DNA of 64,000 nucleotides from Osedax fenrisi (Eukaryota; Annelida; Polychaeta; Sabellida; Siboglinidae), in assembly GCA_964019155.1 (NCBI GenBank), contig OZ025243.1:10755537-10819536 (forward strand), given 5' to 3'. The notes below the pieces were generated by a model. The model saw nothing but the letters and a program-made list of their open reading frames with translations, was not told the origin of the DNA and ran no database searches. Position 1 is the first letter of the stretch, and every line of letters starts with the position of its first letter. The translations under genes and the position numbers were made by a program. Of the stretch, positions 1-12,105 are shown piece by piece.

Positions 1-39
1 GAGGCGTAATGACATGCACGCAGATGTTCGTATGCTGCA
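1..39 (-). CDS. RTTN: RTTN exon 10, partial (cut by window edge)
   Basis: After acceptor ATAATTCAG the minus strand reads CSIRTSACMSLRL in phase 0. Joined to exon 9 this gives a C.SI..SA pattern in the position of FCVSILESAV in vertebrate rotatin. Only 13 codons are visible. Confidence 0.55.
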
Positions 40-3000
40 CTGAATTATAGATAATGTGTGAGCCCTAGCGAATAGTCTCAACTGCTATAGTTATCGTCGT
101 AAGTTTAGTGTTTAAATACATCAATATTTATGTACACATTTTATTATTTAACGTATTCTCGTAATTAGAATCACTATTAAGATATAATAGATTAATACGA
201 ATTATAGTATTAGATATTATATTAATAACTAATTTATATACTAAATAAATGGAAAAATTATCGAAATACTTACTGTTTAATATCGTACACTAATTACCAT
301 ACTATATCTAATAGTATGTACACACAAGAGTTAAATTAAATAACTAATCGTATATATATATATGAATGTTGAGGTGACTTCTTAACGACCTTGATAGTTT
401 CGAAGGAGAATTGACTAGTGATCCACTGCCCACTCCTGATGACCGGTGAGTCATCCACCTCATTGTAGTCTGAATAACTGTGGGTGAGGGGTGAGGTGGG
501 GGTAGTTAGTTAGAGTGGTGGTCACTATAATACATTGATGGCTGATATCGTTGTGTATATACTGATGTTTGTGTAGTGATATGTACATAGATTAGTCATT
601 GTATTCTGAATTATCAACGAGGGAGTTAGGTTGGGTTTAGGTTATATTAACGTTATAGTCAGAGTTGTTTAGCTGTGTACTCTGTTTCACTAAGGTTCAT
701 AATAATTGATTTAATAAACAGGTGTATATATATATATATTAATTTGTATATTAAAAAATAGGTATATATATTAATTTTAAAATTAAAAATAATATATATC
801 TATTAATTTTAATTAATAAACAGCTATATATATATTAATATGCACACTATTGTACACCCCAGAATGCAATAGGATGAAATCATTCATCCGTAACGCATAG
901 GTTACATGAGTAATAGGACATAGGTCACTTGGTGGTATGTTATCTGACCTTGAAGAACTGTCTCCCGCTTGACCGTCCCCTCGAGGTCGCGGTCTCTCGA
1001 AGCCAAACTCCACGCCGGACTCATCGGTCTCACTGGCCGTAGTGGTCAAGGTGGAGTTAGCCCCGCTGTGGTCTAGAGGGGGGGCGGGGAGGCCTTCGAT
1101 GTAATATATTCAATGTATTGTAGTGGATCTATTCTAGTGAAGACTGCGTTATTTCAATCGTAATACACACATTGTATATGTATGTAATTATGGGCCAACG
1201 TTACATCGGGGGCATTACATGTAAAAGATAGGGAATTGAGTTGTCTACTAGAATACCGATAGTTTTTGAGATTGTGTATAAACTTTCATTATTATGTATA
1301 AGCTTATTTTTAATGTTGTTATTACTGATAACATTCATATCTATTGCTATTTTAAGCACTCTAAGCTCGAATAGCAAGTATAAGGTATTCATTATTGAAA
1401 TGTACTTAATAGTATAAATATTTCACATCAGTTTTTGTATAGGTGTATGTTAATAATGCATAATTGAGGCCCTTATAGTTAATTTTGTTATTAAGATAGA
1501 GAATGCTATGATATCCACTATAATTAATAACCAACTAATGTATTTAATCGATCATAAGAAACCTGACTTAAGCATGGAGAAGTAGCTGGGGTCAGAGAAG
1601 TACTGTATCCTGGCAATCACATTATCGGAGAGAACGTTAAGAGTGCGGATACTGGCTATTGACAGGTCAAGGTCATCGTCGCACACTAGTTCTAGTAGTC
1701 TCTGATTGGATGAGAGGTATGTACAACTACAACAACTACAACTACTACAGCTACTACTACTACTACTGTTTCTACTACTACTACTGCCACTGCCACTGCC
1801 ACTGCTACTGCTGCTACTGCCACTGCTACTACTGCTACTGCTACTGCTGCTACTGCTACTGCTACTGCTACTGCTACTGCTACTGCTGCTGCTACTGCTA
1901 CTGCTACTGCTGATACTGCTACTACTACTACTACTACTACTGCTACTGTTACTGCTACTGCTACTGCTACTGCTACTACTGCTACTGATACTGATACTGC
2001 TGCTATTGCTGCTACTGCTACTACTACTATTAGCGCCACCTATACTAACAGATATGATACTAGGCCGTTGAAGCAGCACCTCAGCAGGGAAATCTCTGAA
2101 CACAACGTCTACGAGGAACTCGCAGCCATTGATGATCTGCTGTCTGTCTTCGCTAAGAGATCTGATTGTGGGCGGGAAGGGGGCGTGGTTAGAGTTGAAA
2201 TGTACCATATATGTCATTAAATATATGAAATAACTGAACACGACATAATCAATTTTATAATTATATTAAACATAGTACTCTATATATTTAAAAGTTTACA
2301 AATATCTACAGTATATTAAATGCAATCATAATATAAATATATTATAAAAAATATATTAAGGGTGCAAGCTCGCATTGGGGTGTACCATGTTAATTCTAGC
2401 TCTAGCTAAGGAATACAATCCTAAGGATACTAAACTAATAAAGATAATGAAGTAATTATTCTTTTATTTAATAGATATTATTCTACTACATAAAAGTATT
2501 GATTTTTTATAAATAAATTTTATTTAAAATAATGTAAAAAAAAATAGTTTAAAACAGTTTAAATATTTTTTATATTTTTTATTAAAAATGAGAACTTTAT
2601 TATAATATATTTTTAAAATATAAAGTATAATACAATATCCTGTCAATATTAATATAGTGTTACATGTTATTTATATACAGTAACAATTTCAGATAATTAT
2701 ATTTATAATAAAAGAAAAAACAAAAAGTAAAAACTTGAGAAAATGACATTCAAAATATTGCTTAATAAATAGTTTTTTTAATTTCATATGATTTTTAATT
2801 CGATTGATCTCGTAAAAACACTTTATATTGATATAAATACTCAAAAATAATTAAAATATTTTACAATGTGATTAATAAGATAATGATCATGGATAATACT
2901 TAATAAAAAAAAATACAAATATTATACATATTTTAATGTCGGCTGTACCCTTAATATAAATATTTATTATATTATACAACTAAAATATTGTGTAAAATAT

Positions 3001-6000
3001 AGCTTACTATATCCGCTGGTAGTATATATGAATAGGTTGAAAACCAAAATATTATATGAATATCGTTTATTAATCTCATATATCATTCTTATAAGAGGCT
3101 TTACTAAATATATATATATAAAATATATCAAAATAAATTATTATTTTGTATTAATAAATACAATGAAAATGAAATACAAATCGATAATAAATAATTATTA
3201 AAAATAGTTTTATAGTTAATTAAAATGTCAAATACACGGTGGAAATATGTGATCATAATTAAAAAAATATATATTAAATAAATTGATCGAATTAAAACGA
3301 TATTAATTAAAAATGCTTTATAATATAGGAGGCGTATCGTAATACCATCGTAATGGCGTTAATTACATAACAATTGTTATGTAATCATTACGCGTGTAGC
3401 ACTAACGATTCAGTAGCCGACAGCACATGTCTATCAGGCTGGGACAGTTGGACCCACGGGAAGTGAGCGAATATGTTACACACTGTTATATGGGTAGGTG
3501 TGTGAGTGTGTATGTGTGCTATATACATCGTAATAGTGGTTGTCATTACATCATTAGTATGCGTATATTATATATTTTATATTTAGAATATTCACAGACA
3601 TTTTCAATATTATTTATATAAATATATCATATATATTTATCAATTAATTTAAATATGAAAGAGTTTTCAATAGATGTTGATGATATACATAATCACAAAT
3701 ATTAATTGTATTCACTGAATCAATTTAATTTACTATAATCATATAAAACAGTAATGAAATTATCTAAAATATTGAAATATATTATATAGTATATTTTGGG
3801 ATAGAAATATTCAAGAATTACCATTTTTATATCTAAAATATGTAAACTGTTGTTGTTGTTTTTTTATATGTATTTCCTATCGTAATGTATTACTATAAAT
3901 ATCATAACATAAGGATAGCTATGATAATATTTGTAACATTTCGAAAATTAAGTAGCATCAATTAAGTTTTACTTGTAATAACTATTTAGTTACTTCTATT
4001 CATTATTAATATAAAATACGTAAATAATTCATGGTCCACTATATATATATAATTTAAAAATAATAATATTAAACTTTATTTTCATTATTATTTATAAACA
4101 TAAATACTTATATTACAAATACAATTATTATATATATATATATATATATGAACATACATAATGATGATAATAAAAGAAATATTATCAAAATTAAGTATTT
4201 TTATATTTTTTTTAAATATTTAGATTTTAATATATAAATAATTATACTTTAACTTAATAAGTATACTATATTAGTTATATAAACAACTTTTTATTTTAAT
4301 TATAATTTGATTTTATTAATTATTTTAAAAAATACCAAATAAAACGATATAGATGAATAGTCTACGATAAAAATGTTAAAAAATGTGATATAATTTATAT
4401 GCATTTGAATTCACTGAACATATAGCTAGAACATATTATATAATATTGATCTGAAGTAATGTACATTTTCATAAATATGTTTAAATATAATTCTATTTTA
4501 AAATTGAATGAACTCATATCTTTTAGAATAATATTATTTTTATATAACCTTTTACATAATAACTATAACATTAATCTAGATACATTTTTTATTTATAATA
4601 AAGACAAATCAAGATTTATTTTACCATTAATGAAAACAACGAAATTTCAAAACACAATTTTTTTTAAAGGCCCAAAATACTATAATAATATAATGAGTAA
4701 TAATATATTAAAATCTGAAAATATACATAATATACACAAATTAAAAAAAGTATTAAAGAATTACTTTTTAAATAAATATTAGTTTTTATTTTAGCATTTT
4801 AATAATTTTTAATATTTTTAATCTTCGTCAATTTTTAAAATTTTATATTTAAAACTACTTGGGTCATATTTATGTTATTATATTTTTATAATTTTTTATT
4901 ATTTTATTCGCACTTTTTTGTTATATAATTGTTTGCACAAGTTTTAAACATACTTTATTTTAATTTGTATATACTAAACCATTTGAATCATTTTATGTTA
5001 TTACATTTCAATAATTTTTTATTATTTTATTCGCACTTTTTGTTTTATATTTGTTTGCACAAGTTTTAACACATTTTATTTTATTAGTTTATTTAATGGA
5101 TTGATGAAACATGATAAAATACGCTGAGGGACATTATTTGTATTATTATTATTATTCTCTTTATATATATTTCTTTACTCTTATTATATTGAATTCTAGT
5201 ACACAAGTCTTATTATTATTATATAAATGTCCCAAAGCTATTATATTCATATACTATGGAGGTATCGACTTAATAAAGCTACTTATAGCTTTCAATGATC
5301 CTCCTTAGACAATTGTCTATAAACTGATTTCATTCATTCATATAGTAAATTACATATCTCGTAAACATTATTATATGAAATTCTACGAAAGACACCATAT
5401 CACGAAGACACTAGGCTCTACAACACTAGTTAATACACAGCCATACATACTATAGCACAGCTGTTCAATACTTGTTAATATACAAATAGCAGTGATATCG
5501 TTCAAAGTGATTTCGTGCGGATTTGTGATCTCGTGAGCAATGATAATACATATTAATTAAATATTCATCTATAAATAGTAGAATGTATACCGCGTATGAA
5601 ATCACTAACGCGCACGAGATATCTGGTAACCTAACAGCACAGCAATACTGCCGTACACCCATCTACTTAGGCTAACGCGAAGCAGCACTAACGGTAGGTG
5701 AGGTTATCGTTGACGATGAGGGGGGCGTCGTCTACTGCGACGGGGGCGGGGCTTGCGTAGTACCCGATACGAGAGTGGAGCATCGAAGCCGGGCCGACGA
5801 CGGTGGTGGCGCCACTGGTCATCGAAGCCGAGTAGGACGGCGATCGAGGGTCTTGTATCGACTGCAGGGAATCTAAGCAAACCGGGTAGAGAGGAGTGAG
5901 TGGGGGGTTTAGACTAGGGCTGTTATATACCACTACAGGTTGGTGCATTCAATAAGGTACATAGATTGATGCGATGTATTCATATAGTAAATCATAAATA

Positions 6001-6913
6001 GAGTTAAGTCACTTCATAGGATTATGTATTAATTAATGTTATCTATTACCTCTTATATATTTATATATTACTTGAGAATATATTTTACGAAATTATATTA
6101 ATAATGTAGTTTTCATATAAACTAATCTATATAATTGTAATCTACTACTACTACTACTACCACTACTGCTTCAGTATCACAACAACTAACTACCACTATC
6201 ACTACTACTGGAATAATTATCTAATTCATACCTACTTGTAAACAGTTGTAACCATTATATTGTCGACTTGTTTGTTCGGAGTGAGCTGATGAATTATAGA
6301 TAATCTGTCGGTCACTAATCTCCCCTAACTCAACGCAAACGCCCTCTTCTGGCAGCTGAAGCAGTTTCGTAAGGATGCTATCGAGGACCTGAATAATACG
6401 TAGTTTTACGTTAATGTCTTAAGCGATGTAAATCATACATCGATCATATTACTCGTTGTTTATTTAAATAATGTATGTTATCATTGACGCATAATTCAAC
6501 ATTATATTTTTGGTTAGATATTTCTGAATTAGAAAATCAATCAAAATTATATATGTATTAATCTAATATATAAATAAATAATATATATTAAGTTAGATAA
6601 TACATATGACATGATATATATAGTATCTAAATTTATAAATAGGAAAATATTTTACAAAATTTTAAAACAATATTTTTTCGGGTAATTATACTTAATCTCT
6701 AGCGATTCGGAACTAATATACTAAGATAACATTACATTGATGATCATAGATAAATCATTGGCTATTCAAAAATATATAATCTCAATATATCGATAAAACT
6801 AAATTAATTATCTACTGTATTAATAATCAACGTTAAATATATATATAGGATATAAATATAAATAATTAACGATAATATATATATTATACGATATATCTAC
6901 TATATATGTTATA

Positions 6914-6949
<36 letters not shown>

Positions 6950-9054
6950 AATATAATATATATCTTATATACGATAGTACCTGCTGTGATCCTGGATCTC
7001 TGAGATCGGGTCGAAGGTCATTAAATAAACGAACGGCTCCCATCTCGTGGTAATAACGGGCAGCTGAGTCATTCTATGTATGAATATAGTATTATCATTA
7101 TTACGTAAGGTGAATCATTTAGTGTTCCTATATAGCAATGCGATGATTAATCAGTTTACACAATTAATTTAAATAACTTAATTATTTTAGGGGTTAAACG
7201 TTCATTTTCATTTTTCTTTCAACAATTATTACTTTAAAATATAATACATAATCTTTAAAATTATGTATAATATGTTGTTCAAATATAACTATAAGTAACT
7301 TATTTATAAATTATAAACATAGATACTGATATACTCCTGTAAAATATATAATACACATTATTAGATAATATTTATTATACACAAAACTTTAATTTAAAAT
7401 AAATAATTTTTGAAAAAAATTATGACGAATGTCACCTTAATATATTAATCCGAATAAATAATTTTGTATGTAATGGTAGATTTTATATCTATATAATACT
7501 ACTAATGAAATAACATTTACGAAGATGATATCGATTAACGATACTGAATTCTCTATAAATCATGACATCGAAATAAGTGAAAGGTGGGGTTAAACGGAGG
7601 GGTTAAACGGAGGGGTTAAACGGAGTGGTTAAGTGGAAGGGTTAAGCGGAGAGGCTATACGGAGAGGTTAAGCGGAGGGCTAAATGGAGGGTTAAATGGA
7701 GGGGTTAAACGGAGTAGCTAAACAGAGGGGTTAAACGGATGGGTTAAACGGAGGGGCTAAATGGAGGGGTTAAGCGGAGGGGTTAAGCGGAGGGGTTAAA
7801 CGGAGGGGTTAAGCGGAGGGGTTAAACCGAGGGGTTAAACCGAGGGGTTAAGCAGAGGGGCTAAACAGAGTGGTTAAACGGAGGGGTTAAGCGGAGGGCT
7901 AAATGGATGGTTAAATGGAGGGGTTAAACGGAGTAGCTAAACAGAGGGGTTAAACGGATGGGTTAAACGGAGGGGCTAAATGGAGGGGTTAAGCGAAGGG
8001 GCTAAACGGAGGGGTTAAGCGGAGGGGTTAAACCGAGGGGTTAAATGGAGGGATCAAACGGAGGAGCTAAACGGAGGGGTTAAATGGATGGGTTAAACGA
8101 AGGGGTTAAACGGAGGGGTTAAGCGGAGGGCTAAATGGAGGGGTTAAACGGAGTAGCTAAACAGAGGGGCTAAACGGATGGGTTAAACGGAGGGGCTAAA
8201 TGGAGGGATTAAGCGGAGGGGTTAAGCAGAGGGGTTAAATGGAGGGGTTAAGTGGAGGGGCTAAACGGAGGGGTTAAGCGGAGGGGTTAGCGGAGGGGTT
8301 AAACGGAGTGGTTAAGCGGAGGGGTTAAACGGAGGGGTTAAATGGATGGGTTAAACGAAGAGGCTAAACAGAGGGGTTAAACGAAGGGGTTAAACCGAGG
8401 GGTTAAGCGGATGGGCTAAACGGAGTGGTTAAACGGAGGGGTTAAACGGAGGAGTTAAATGGATGGGTTAAACGAAGGGGCTAAATGGAGGGGTTAAGCG
8501 GATGGGTTAAACTGAGGGGTTAAGCGGAGGGGCTAAACGGAGTGGTTAAACGGAGGGGTTAAGCGGAGGGGTTAAACCGAGGGGTTAAATGGAGGGGTCA
8601 AACGGAGGAGCTAAACGGAGGGGTTAAATGGATGGGTTAAACGAAGGGGCTAAATGGAGGGGTTAAGCGGATGGGTTAAACCGAGGGGTTAAGCGGAGGG
8701 GCTAAACGGAGGGGTTAAGCGGAGGAGCTAAACGGAGGGGTTAAACGGAGGGGTTAAACCGAGGGGTCAAACGGAGGAGCTAAACGGATGGGTTAAATGG
8801 ATGGGTTAAACGGAGGGTTCATTCCATACCTGTACTAGGCGTAGTATCAACTGCAGAACTTGAAGTTCTTGCGGAACCTTGTGGAAGTTGAACCACTCGA
8901 GCAGTCGTAGGTGCAGCTGTCGCTCGTGCCACAAGTCGCAGTCTGACACAAGTTGATGCTTTAGTTTACTCGTTATGTTTTCCAGCGATCTTTGACGGAT
9001 TTCTTTTAACGGATCGCCTGAGTTATTAACGAATATCACCGGGTTAGGAATCAT
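1..9054 (-). CDS. RTTN: Rotatin (RTTN) homologue, N-terminal part, 3' end off window
   Basis: Rotatin is a large armadillo-like-repeat protein of the centriole/basal body, needed in vertebrates for centriole assembly and elongation and for ciliary function. Reading the minus strand with splice sites gives nine complete coding exons: 9054-8830, 7073-6981, 6388-6236, 5861-5693, 3482-3407, 2161-2050, 1701-1563, 1072-949 and 477-390. They sum to 1179 nt, 393 codons, with every intron phase compatible; a tenth exon starts at 39. Diagnostic stretches match vertebrate rotatin in order: HERQLHLRLLEWFNF in exon 1, MGAVRLFNDL in exon 2, FPWVQLSQPDRHVLS in exon 5, FRDFPAEVLLQRP in exon 6, RPRGDGQ in exon 8. 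An in-frame TAA directly precedes the ATG at 9054, fixing the start. The vertebrate protein exceeds 2000 residues, so most of the gene lies to the left. Exon edges are inferred, without transcript data. Confidence 0.92.
390..477 (-). CDS. RTTN: RTTN exon 9
   Basis: 88 nt, phase 2 in (acceptor CACCCACAG) and phase 0 out (ATCAAG|GTCGTT). It encodes YSDYNEVDDSPVIRSG...SQFSFETIK, an acidic linker followed by the start of the next helical region. The donor is non-consensus; it was chosen because exon 10 then continues in frame with a rotatin-like match. Confidence 0.68.
949..1072 (-). CDS. RTTN: RTTN exon 8
   Basis: 124 nt, phase 1 in behind a strong polypyrimidine acceptor (CCCCCCTCTAG), phase 2 out at AAG|GTCAGA. 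It encodes a Ser/Thr-rich linker including FERPRPRGDGQAGDSSS; the RPRGDGQ string is shared with vertebrate rotatin in the same low-complexity region. Confidence 0.82.
1563..1701 (-). CDS. RTTN: RTTN exon 7
   Basis: 139 nt, acceptor CCAATCAG in phase 0, donor TCAG|GTTTCT in phase 1. It encodes RLLELVCDDDLDLSIASIRT and ends ...SDPSYFSMLKS, matching the vertebrate DPGFFS region after a helical repeat. Confidence 0.88.
1702..2049 (-). repeat. In-frame poly-serine trinucleotide repeat filling RTTN intron 6
   Basis: 348 nt (116 codons) between the GTTAGT donor of exon 6 and the acceptor of exon 7, mostly AGT/AGC trinucleotides on the minus strand. It contains no stop in the rotatin frame, so retention would insert a serine tract of more than 100 residues between two conserved segments. 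Homology on both sides favours splicing; retention (an exitron) cannot be excluded from sequence. Confidence 0.85.
2050..2161 (-). CDS. RTTN: RTTN exon 6
   Basis: 112 nt, acceptor CACAATCAG and donor TCT|GTTAGT at phase 0. It encodes the strongly conserved NGCEFLVDVVFRDFPAEVLLQRP of rotatin. The intron that follows (2049-1702, 348 nt) is itself open and in frame, and almost all serine codons. Confidence 0.92.
3407..3482 (-). CDS. RTTN: RTTN exon 5
   Basis: 76-nt exon, phase 1 in (acceptor ATAACAG) and phase 2 out (GAATC|GTTAGT). It encodes HFPWVQLSQPDRHVLSATES, clearly the counterpart of the conserved vertebrate rotatin FPWLPLTTTDRHVLS segment. It links exons 4 and 6 in phase, which neither neighbour would do directly. 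Confidence 0.88.
4459..4782 (+). pseudogene. 3' remnant of a LINE reverse-transcriptase ORF
   Basis: The 107-codon frame reads like the extreme C-terminus of a CR1/L2/Jockey-type non-LTR reverse transcriptase: a LPLMKTTKFQNTIFFKGPKY motif followed by a KLKKVLKNYFLNKY tail, ending at a TAA. No catalytic motifs are present, so the copy is 5'-truncated. It lies in RTTN intron 4, antisense to the gene. Very AT-rich codons suggest an old copy. Confidence 0.6.
4860..5100 (+). repeat. Duplicated 3' UTR-like block downstream of LINE remnant
   Basis: Two successive copies of a ~120-bp AT-rich block share TTTTTTATTATTTTATTCG, CACTTTTTGTT and TTTGCACAAGTTTTAA. They lie directly after the LINE C-terminal remnant and are probably its 3' untranslated part, tandemly duplicated. 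Confidence 0.6.
5693..5861 (-). CDS. RTTN: RTTN exon 4
   Basis: 169 nt, phase 0 in and phase 1 out (donor GTTAGT). It encodes a Ser/Pro/Ala-rich linker (SIQDPRSPSYSAS...) that is much richer in G+C than the flanking introns. The acceptor CCCTGCAG was chosen because it is the one that keeps the phase from exon 3; other acceptors lie upstream, so the 5' edge is less certain than the donor. Confidence 0.72.
6236..6388 (-). CDS. RTTN: RTTN exon 3
   Basis: 51 codons in phase 0, acceptor TTATTCAG and donor CAA|GTAGGT. It starts VLDSILTKLLQLPEEG, matching the end of the rotatin N-terminal armadillo domain; the remainder is a polar linker without recognisable motif. Confidence 0.82.
6981..7073 (-). 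CDS. RTTN: RTTN exon 2
   Basis: 31 codons, phase 0 on both sides, acceptor ACATAG and donor CAGCAG|GTACTA. Residues YYHEMGAVRLFNDLRPDL align with the vertebrate rotatin segment around VDVGAVEFLSKLR, directly after the exon 1 sequence RLVQ, so the join at this acceptor preserves the alignment without a gap. Confidence 0.88.
7584..8817. repeat. 13-bp minisatellite in RTTN intron 1
   Basis: About 1.2 kb of tandem GGGGTTAAACGGA (plus strand), roughly 95 copies with variants at a few positions (TTAAGC, CTAAAT, GGATG, GGAGTA). A longer cassette built around AGTAGCTAAACAGAGG recurs near 7711, 7931 and 8152, about 220 bp apart, so the array has higher-order structure. It starts about a dozen nucleotides inside the intron from the exon 1 donor. 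There is no coding evidence. Confidence 0.95.
8830..9054 (-). CDS. RTTN: RTTN exon 1 (start codon)
   Basis: 75 codons, phase 0 at the donor (CAG|GTATGG). It opens with MIPNP and carries the conserved rotatin N-terminal segment DPLKEIRQRSLENI...HERQLHLRLLEWFNF, which begins the armadillo-like N-terminal domain. Its length is close to that of the vertebrate first segment. The 13-bp minisatellite of intron 1 begins about a dozen nucleotides beyond the donor. Confidence 0.92.
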
Positions 9055-9515
9055 TTAGTGTGTATATTAATCAAATAAATGTATCACCAGTAAGATAATT
9101 ATTACGTTATATTGTATAATAATTTTACTAGAATATAGATTATTATAATATATTTGTTCTCAAATTTTCACTAAATTTTGTGTAATACAATTCAAAACTA
9201 TATTTAATTGAAATTTACAATTGAATTTAATTATTATAATTATTTAAAAATGAAATATATGTAGTAGAGTATACACATAAAATTATTTTGTAAATAATTA
9301 AAAATACGATATATTTAATTATTAACATAATATTATTTTTAATTTATATAGTAGCCTTTAAAATATACACATAACTATTTAGGTTCCTAGTTAAAAGATT
9401 TTGTTAGTTTCCAAGATTTTATTAATATCATACGCTTTGAACACCCACAAAATGATTTATTCTAATTAGTGATTTTATAATAGCGTAACTATATACACAC
9501 ATATATTATGTATAT

Positions 9516-9593
<78 letters not shown>

Positions 9594-10413
9594 ATATCAC
9601 AATCAAGAGGATAAGTGTCATAAATATTATTAAAATTAAAATAATGTGTATGTGTGATAGAAACGGCTTGAGAAGATGTGTTGTTGTTGTACTCGAGATG
9701 ATCCCCCTACGATGCATGCGTGACGGCATTAAAAGTAAAAGTAAGTAAGTAATATTGTATATATTTAATAATTATACTAATATTAAATATTAGTATATAT
9801 TTTATAAAGGTATGGCGTATGATTATTCTTATATTATATTAAATATATAATAAATATATATTTATATTATTTATAAATAAATGTATACAATCAACAACGA
9901 ATAAAGATCTATACGGCGTTTATAAGGGTCCTTATTTTTAAAATCACTAAGTTTTTGACATAATCCACTATTTATCTATGTATCATACAGTGTATGAATG
10001 GTTGCAACGGAGTAATCGCACATGTATATGTATTATATTACTATTATTTCGATATTAATGTATGCTTATCGTATATATTATTTATATATGTCATTGTTAT
10101 ACTATTATCAAAGCTATTCTCTATTATATTGTTAACTATATTTTATATGATATGATATTATTATAATAATCATATAATTTATATATTCAATGAATAATAT
10201 TCCTCCATATTTATATTTATTTCAACATTTACTAATATCATATAATAGATGTATTACATATATATTTGAATACATAAATACAAGAATATCATTTACTATT
10301 GATAATTTAAGTTAATTTATACTGTCATATTAGTAACTATATGATATATTTTCATAGTTAAAATAAATGTTGTTCTAAAATAAAATGTTATTTAGTCCGT
10401 ATACAGTGTATGT
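9055..10413. other. RTTN upstream region, no gene seen
   Basis: AT-rich DNA upstream of the rotatin start codon, with a (TA)n run at about 9534-9590. The block 9660-9752 is less AT-rich and ends in AAAAGTAAAAGTAAGTAAGTAA-like sequence resembling the 3' tail of the LINE at 14440-16005; it may be a short LINE 3' fragment. No promoter element can be assigned with confidence. Confidence 0.5.
9534..9590. repeat. (TA)n microsatellite
   Basis: Perfect TA dinucleotide run of about 57 bp, one of many such runs in the window (others near 12575, 18408, 21684, 21800, 30756, 33309, 57304 and 58026). Confidence 0.95.
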
Positions 10414-10414
10414 A

Positions 10415-11994
10415 GTGTTGTTAAAAAACGCGTTTTTATTAATGTTTGTTTAAAACATGTTTTAAACGGTTTTTTTCGTTTTTAATTCATTTTCTTCGTT
10501 TTTTAACCGTTTTTTTCTGTTACAAAAAATAAAATTATAAAGAAGATAATGCAAGATACACTAAAAAATCATTATTACATTATATATATATAATGAAGGT
10601 ATACCTATAGGCGTATCAGCAATATACGTTTTGTAGACAACGTATACCTCATAGCAGGTTCAACTAATGAACAACAAAAACTCACATATTCGCTTTTACT
10701 TATCTACTTTTTTACATATCTACTTTTAAATAAAGTAGATATGTTGTTAAATAATAAATTAATAATAAAGTAAGTACATATTATATGAATAATCAGTAAT
10801 AATTCAAATAATATATTATCTGTATTATTAGCATCATTAAATCATATTGCCAAACTATACATTAGTATGACAATTATAATAATTATAATATTTATTTTGT
10901 TACAATATAACACTGAGTATTTCTGTATTATTTAATGTTATAGACATGGATATTGTATCATAATCTATATATATGTACATAATATAATTAATATTATAAA
11001 AGATGTATGAACTTTCATATTTATTTTATAATAAATTATTATAAATAATGAAGTAAAATTAGATTTCTTTTATTTTCTGATATAATAAATTATATAATAA
11101 TATATATTATGAACGTTCATATTTCTTTTATATATTAATATATTATTATTAAAAAAATATGCAAATTCATACTATTTTTTTATAAAATAATAAACATAAT
11201 ATATATTATTATACAATTTATTATATCAAAACATAAAAGAAACAAAGATTTTGCGAAGCAAAGATATAACACTCCCTATGCATGCAACGTAATTTAGTTA
11301 TAGCCCCAACCGCTGCTAGCAGTAGTATCGAAATCATTGAAATAGATTTAGGTTCGGCTCTGTTTGCATACAACAATGTTTTCATTGCTCTATTAAATTA
11401 CATGCAATATAAATTAGCTTTTACTCACTAAATATATACTTATAGCATTTAAAACATACATATCATATTTGTTTGTTATATATTAGTAATGAACACTTAG
11501 TTTTCATCATATAAATATTAATTTAAAGCATATTATTTAACATTTTAAAAGTGTATAGTTAAATACGAATTTACATTATAAACAACGCATAGTTCCTAAA
11601 AGTAACCTGCTATAGGTGGCACCAGGGTATTTTGTATACAAATTCGAATTACACGATTTCGCGTAAGTGTTATATCTTTCCTTCGGAAAATCTTTGAAAG
11701 AAATCTAATTTAACTTTATTATTATAATAATATTATATTTTTTTACATTTATTTTATACATTTATTAAATAATCATTCATTTTTCAATTATTATACATTT
11801 TATTATATCAAAAAAAGAGCAGAGAAATTATTATTTGTCAAATTAAATTTAAATTTAAATTTAAATATTAACAATTAAATAAATATATGTATAAATGTAT
11901 GTCTCTTTTTTCTGTTTTTTATTCTATGTTTAAAACGGTTTAAAACGCGTTTAAAATGTCTGTTTAAAACGTGTTTTTTATTAACTCACAACAC
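10415..11994. mobile_element. Putative hAT-like non-autonomous element with terminal inverted repeats
   Basis: The left end GTGTTGTTAAAAAACGCG and the right end (minus strand) GTGTTGTGAGTTAATAAAAA then AACACG are imperfect inverted repeats, both followed inward by repeated GTTTAAAAC/TTTAAAACGG motifs. No transposase frame lies between them. A LINE fragment (10541-10690) and an internal inverted repeat (11247-11275 against 11668-11698) sit inside. No clean target duplication was found, so family and edges are inferred. Confidence 0.5.
10541..10690 (+). pseudogene. LINE reverse-transcriptase fragment
   Basis: 150 bp that is nearly identical to part of the minus-strand LINE remnant at 17938-18082, in the opposite orientation. 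Its frame reads RRISNIRFVDNVYLIAGSTN, a decayed version of the (F/Y)ADD catalytic block of RTE/CR1-like elements. The next residues differ from the longer copy. Confidence 0.7.
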
Positions 11995-12105
11995 GTGTGT
12001 GTGCAAGTGTATGTATCATATATTTATACATAATGTATAGGATAAACACATACTGTCACAGTATAATACTGTTTACAAAGTTTGACATAATGATAATACT
12101 GAATA

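Noticed and set aside
1692..2071. Poly-Leu and poly-Val frames over the trinucleotide repeat, and similar ones at 34633-35065
   Set aside because: They are alternative readings of CTA/CTG or AGT microsatellites lying in introns.
5465..5662. Possible extra rotatin exon (frame reading GVRQYCCAVRLPDISCA)
   Set aside because: It has a GTTAGT downstream but its phase does not fit between exons 4 and 5, which join each other correctly, and it has no rotatin similarity.
7584..8817. Interstitial telomere repeat
   Set aside because: TTAACCCC within the unit is reminiscent of telomeric sequence, but the period is 13 bp and no TTAGGG-type tract is present.
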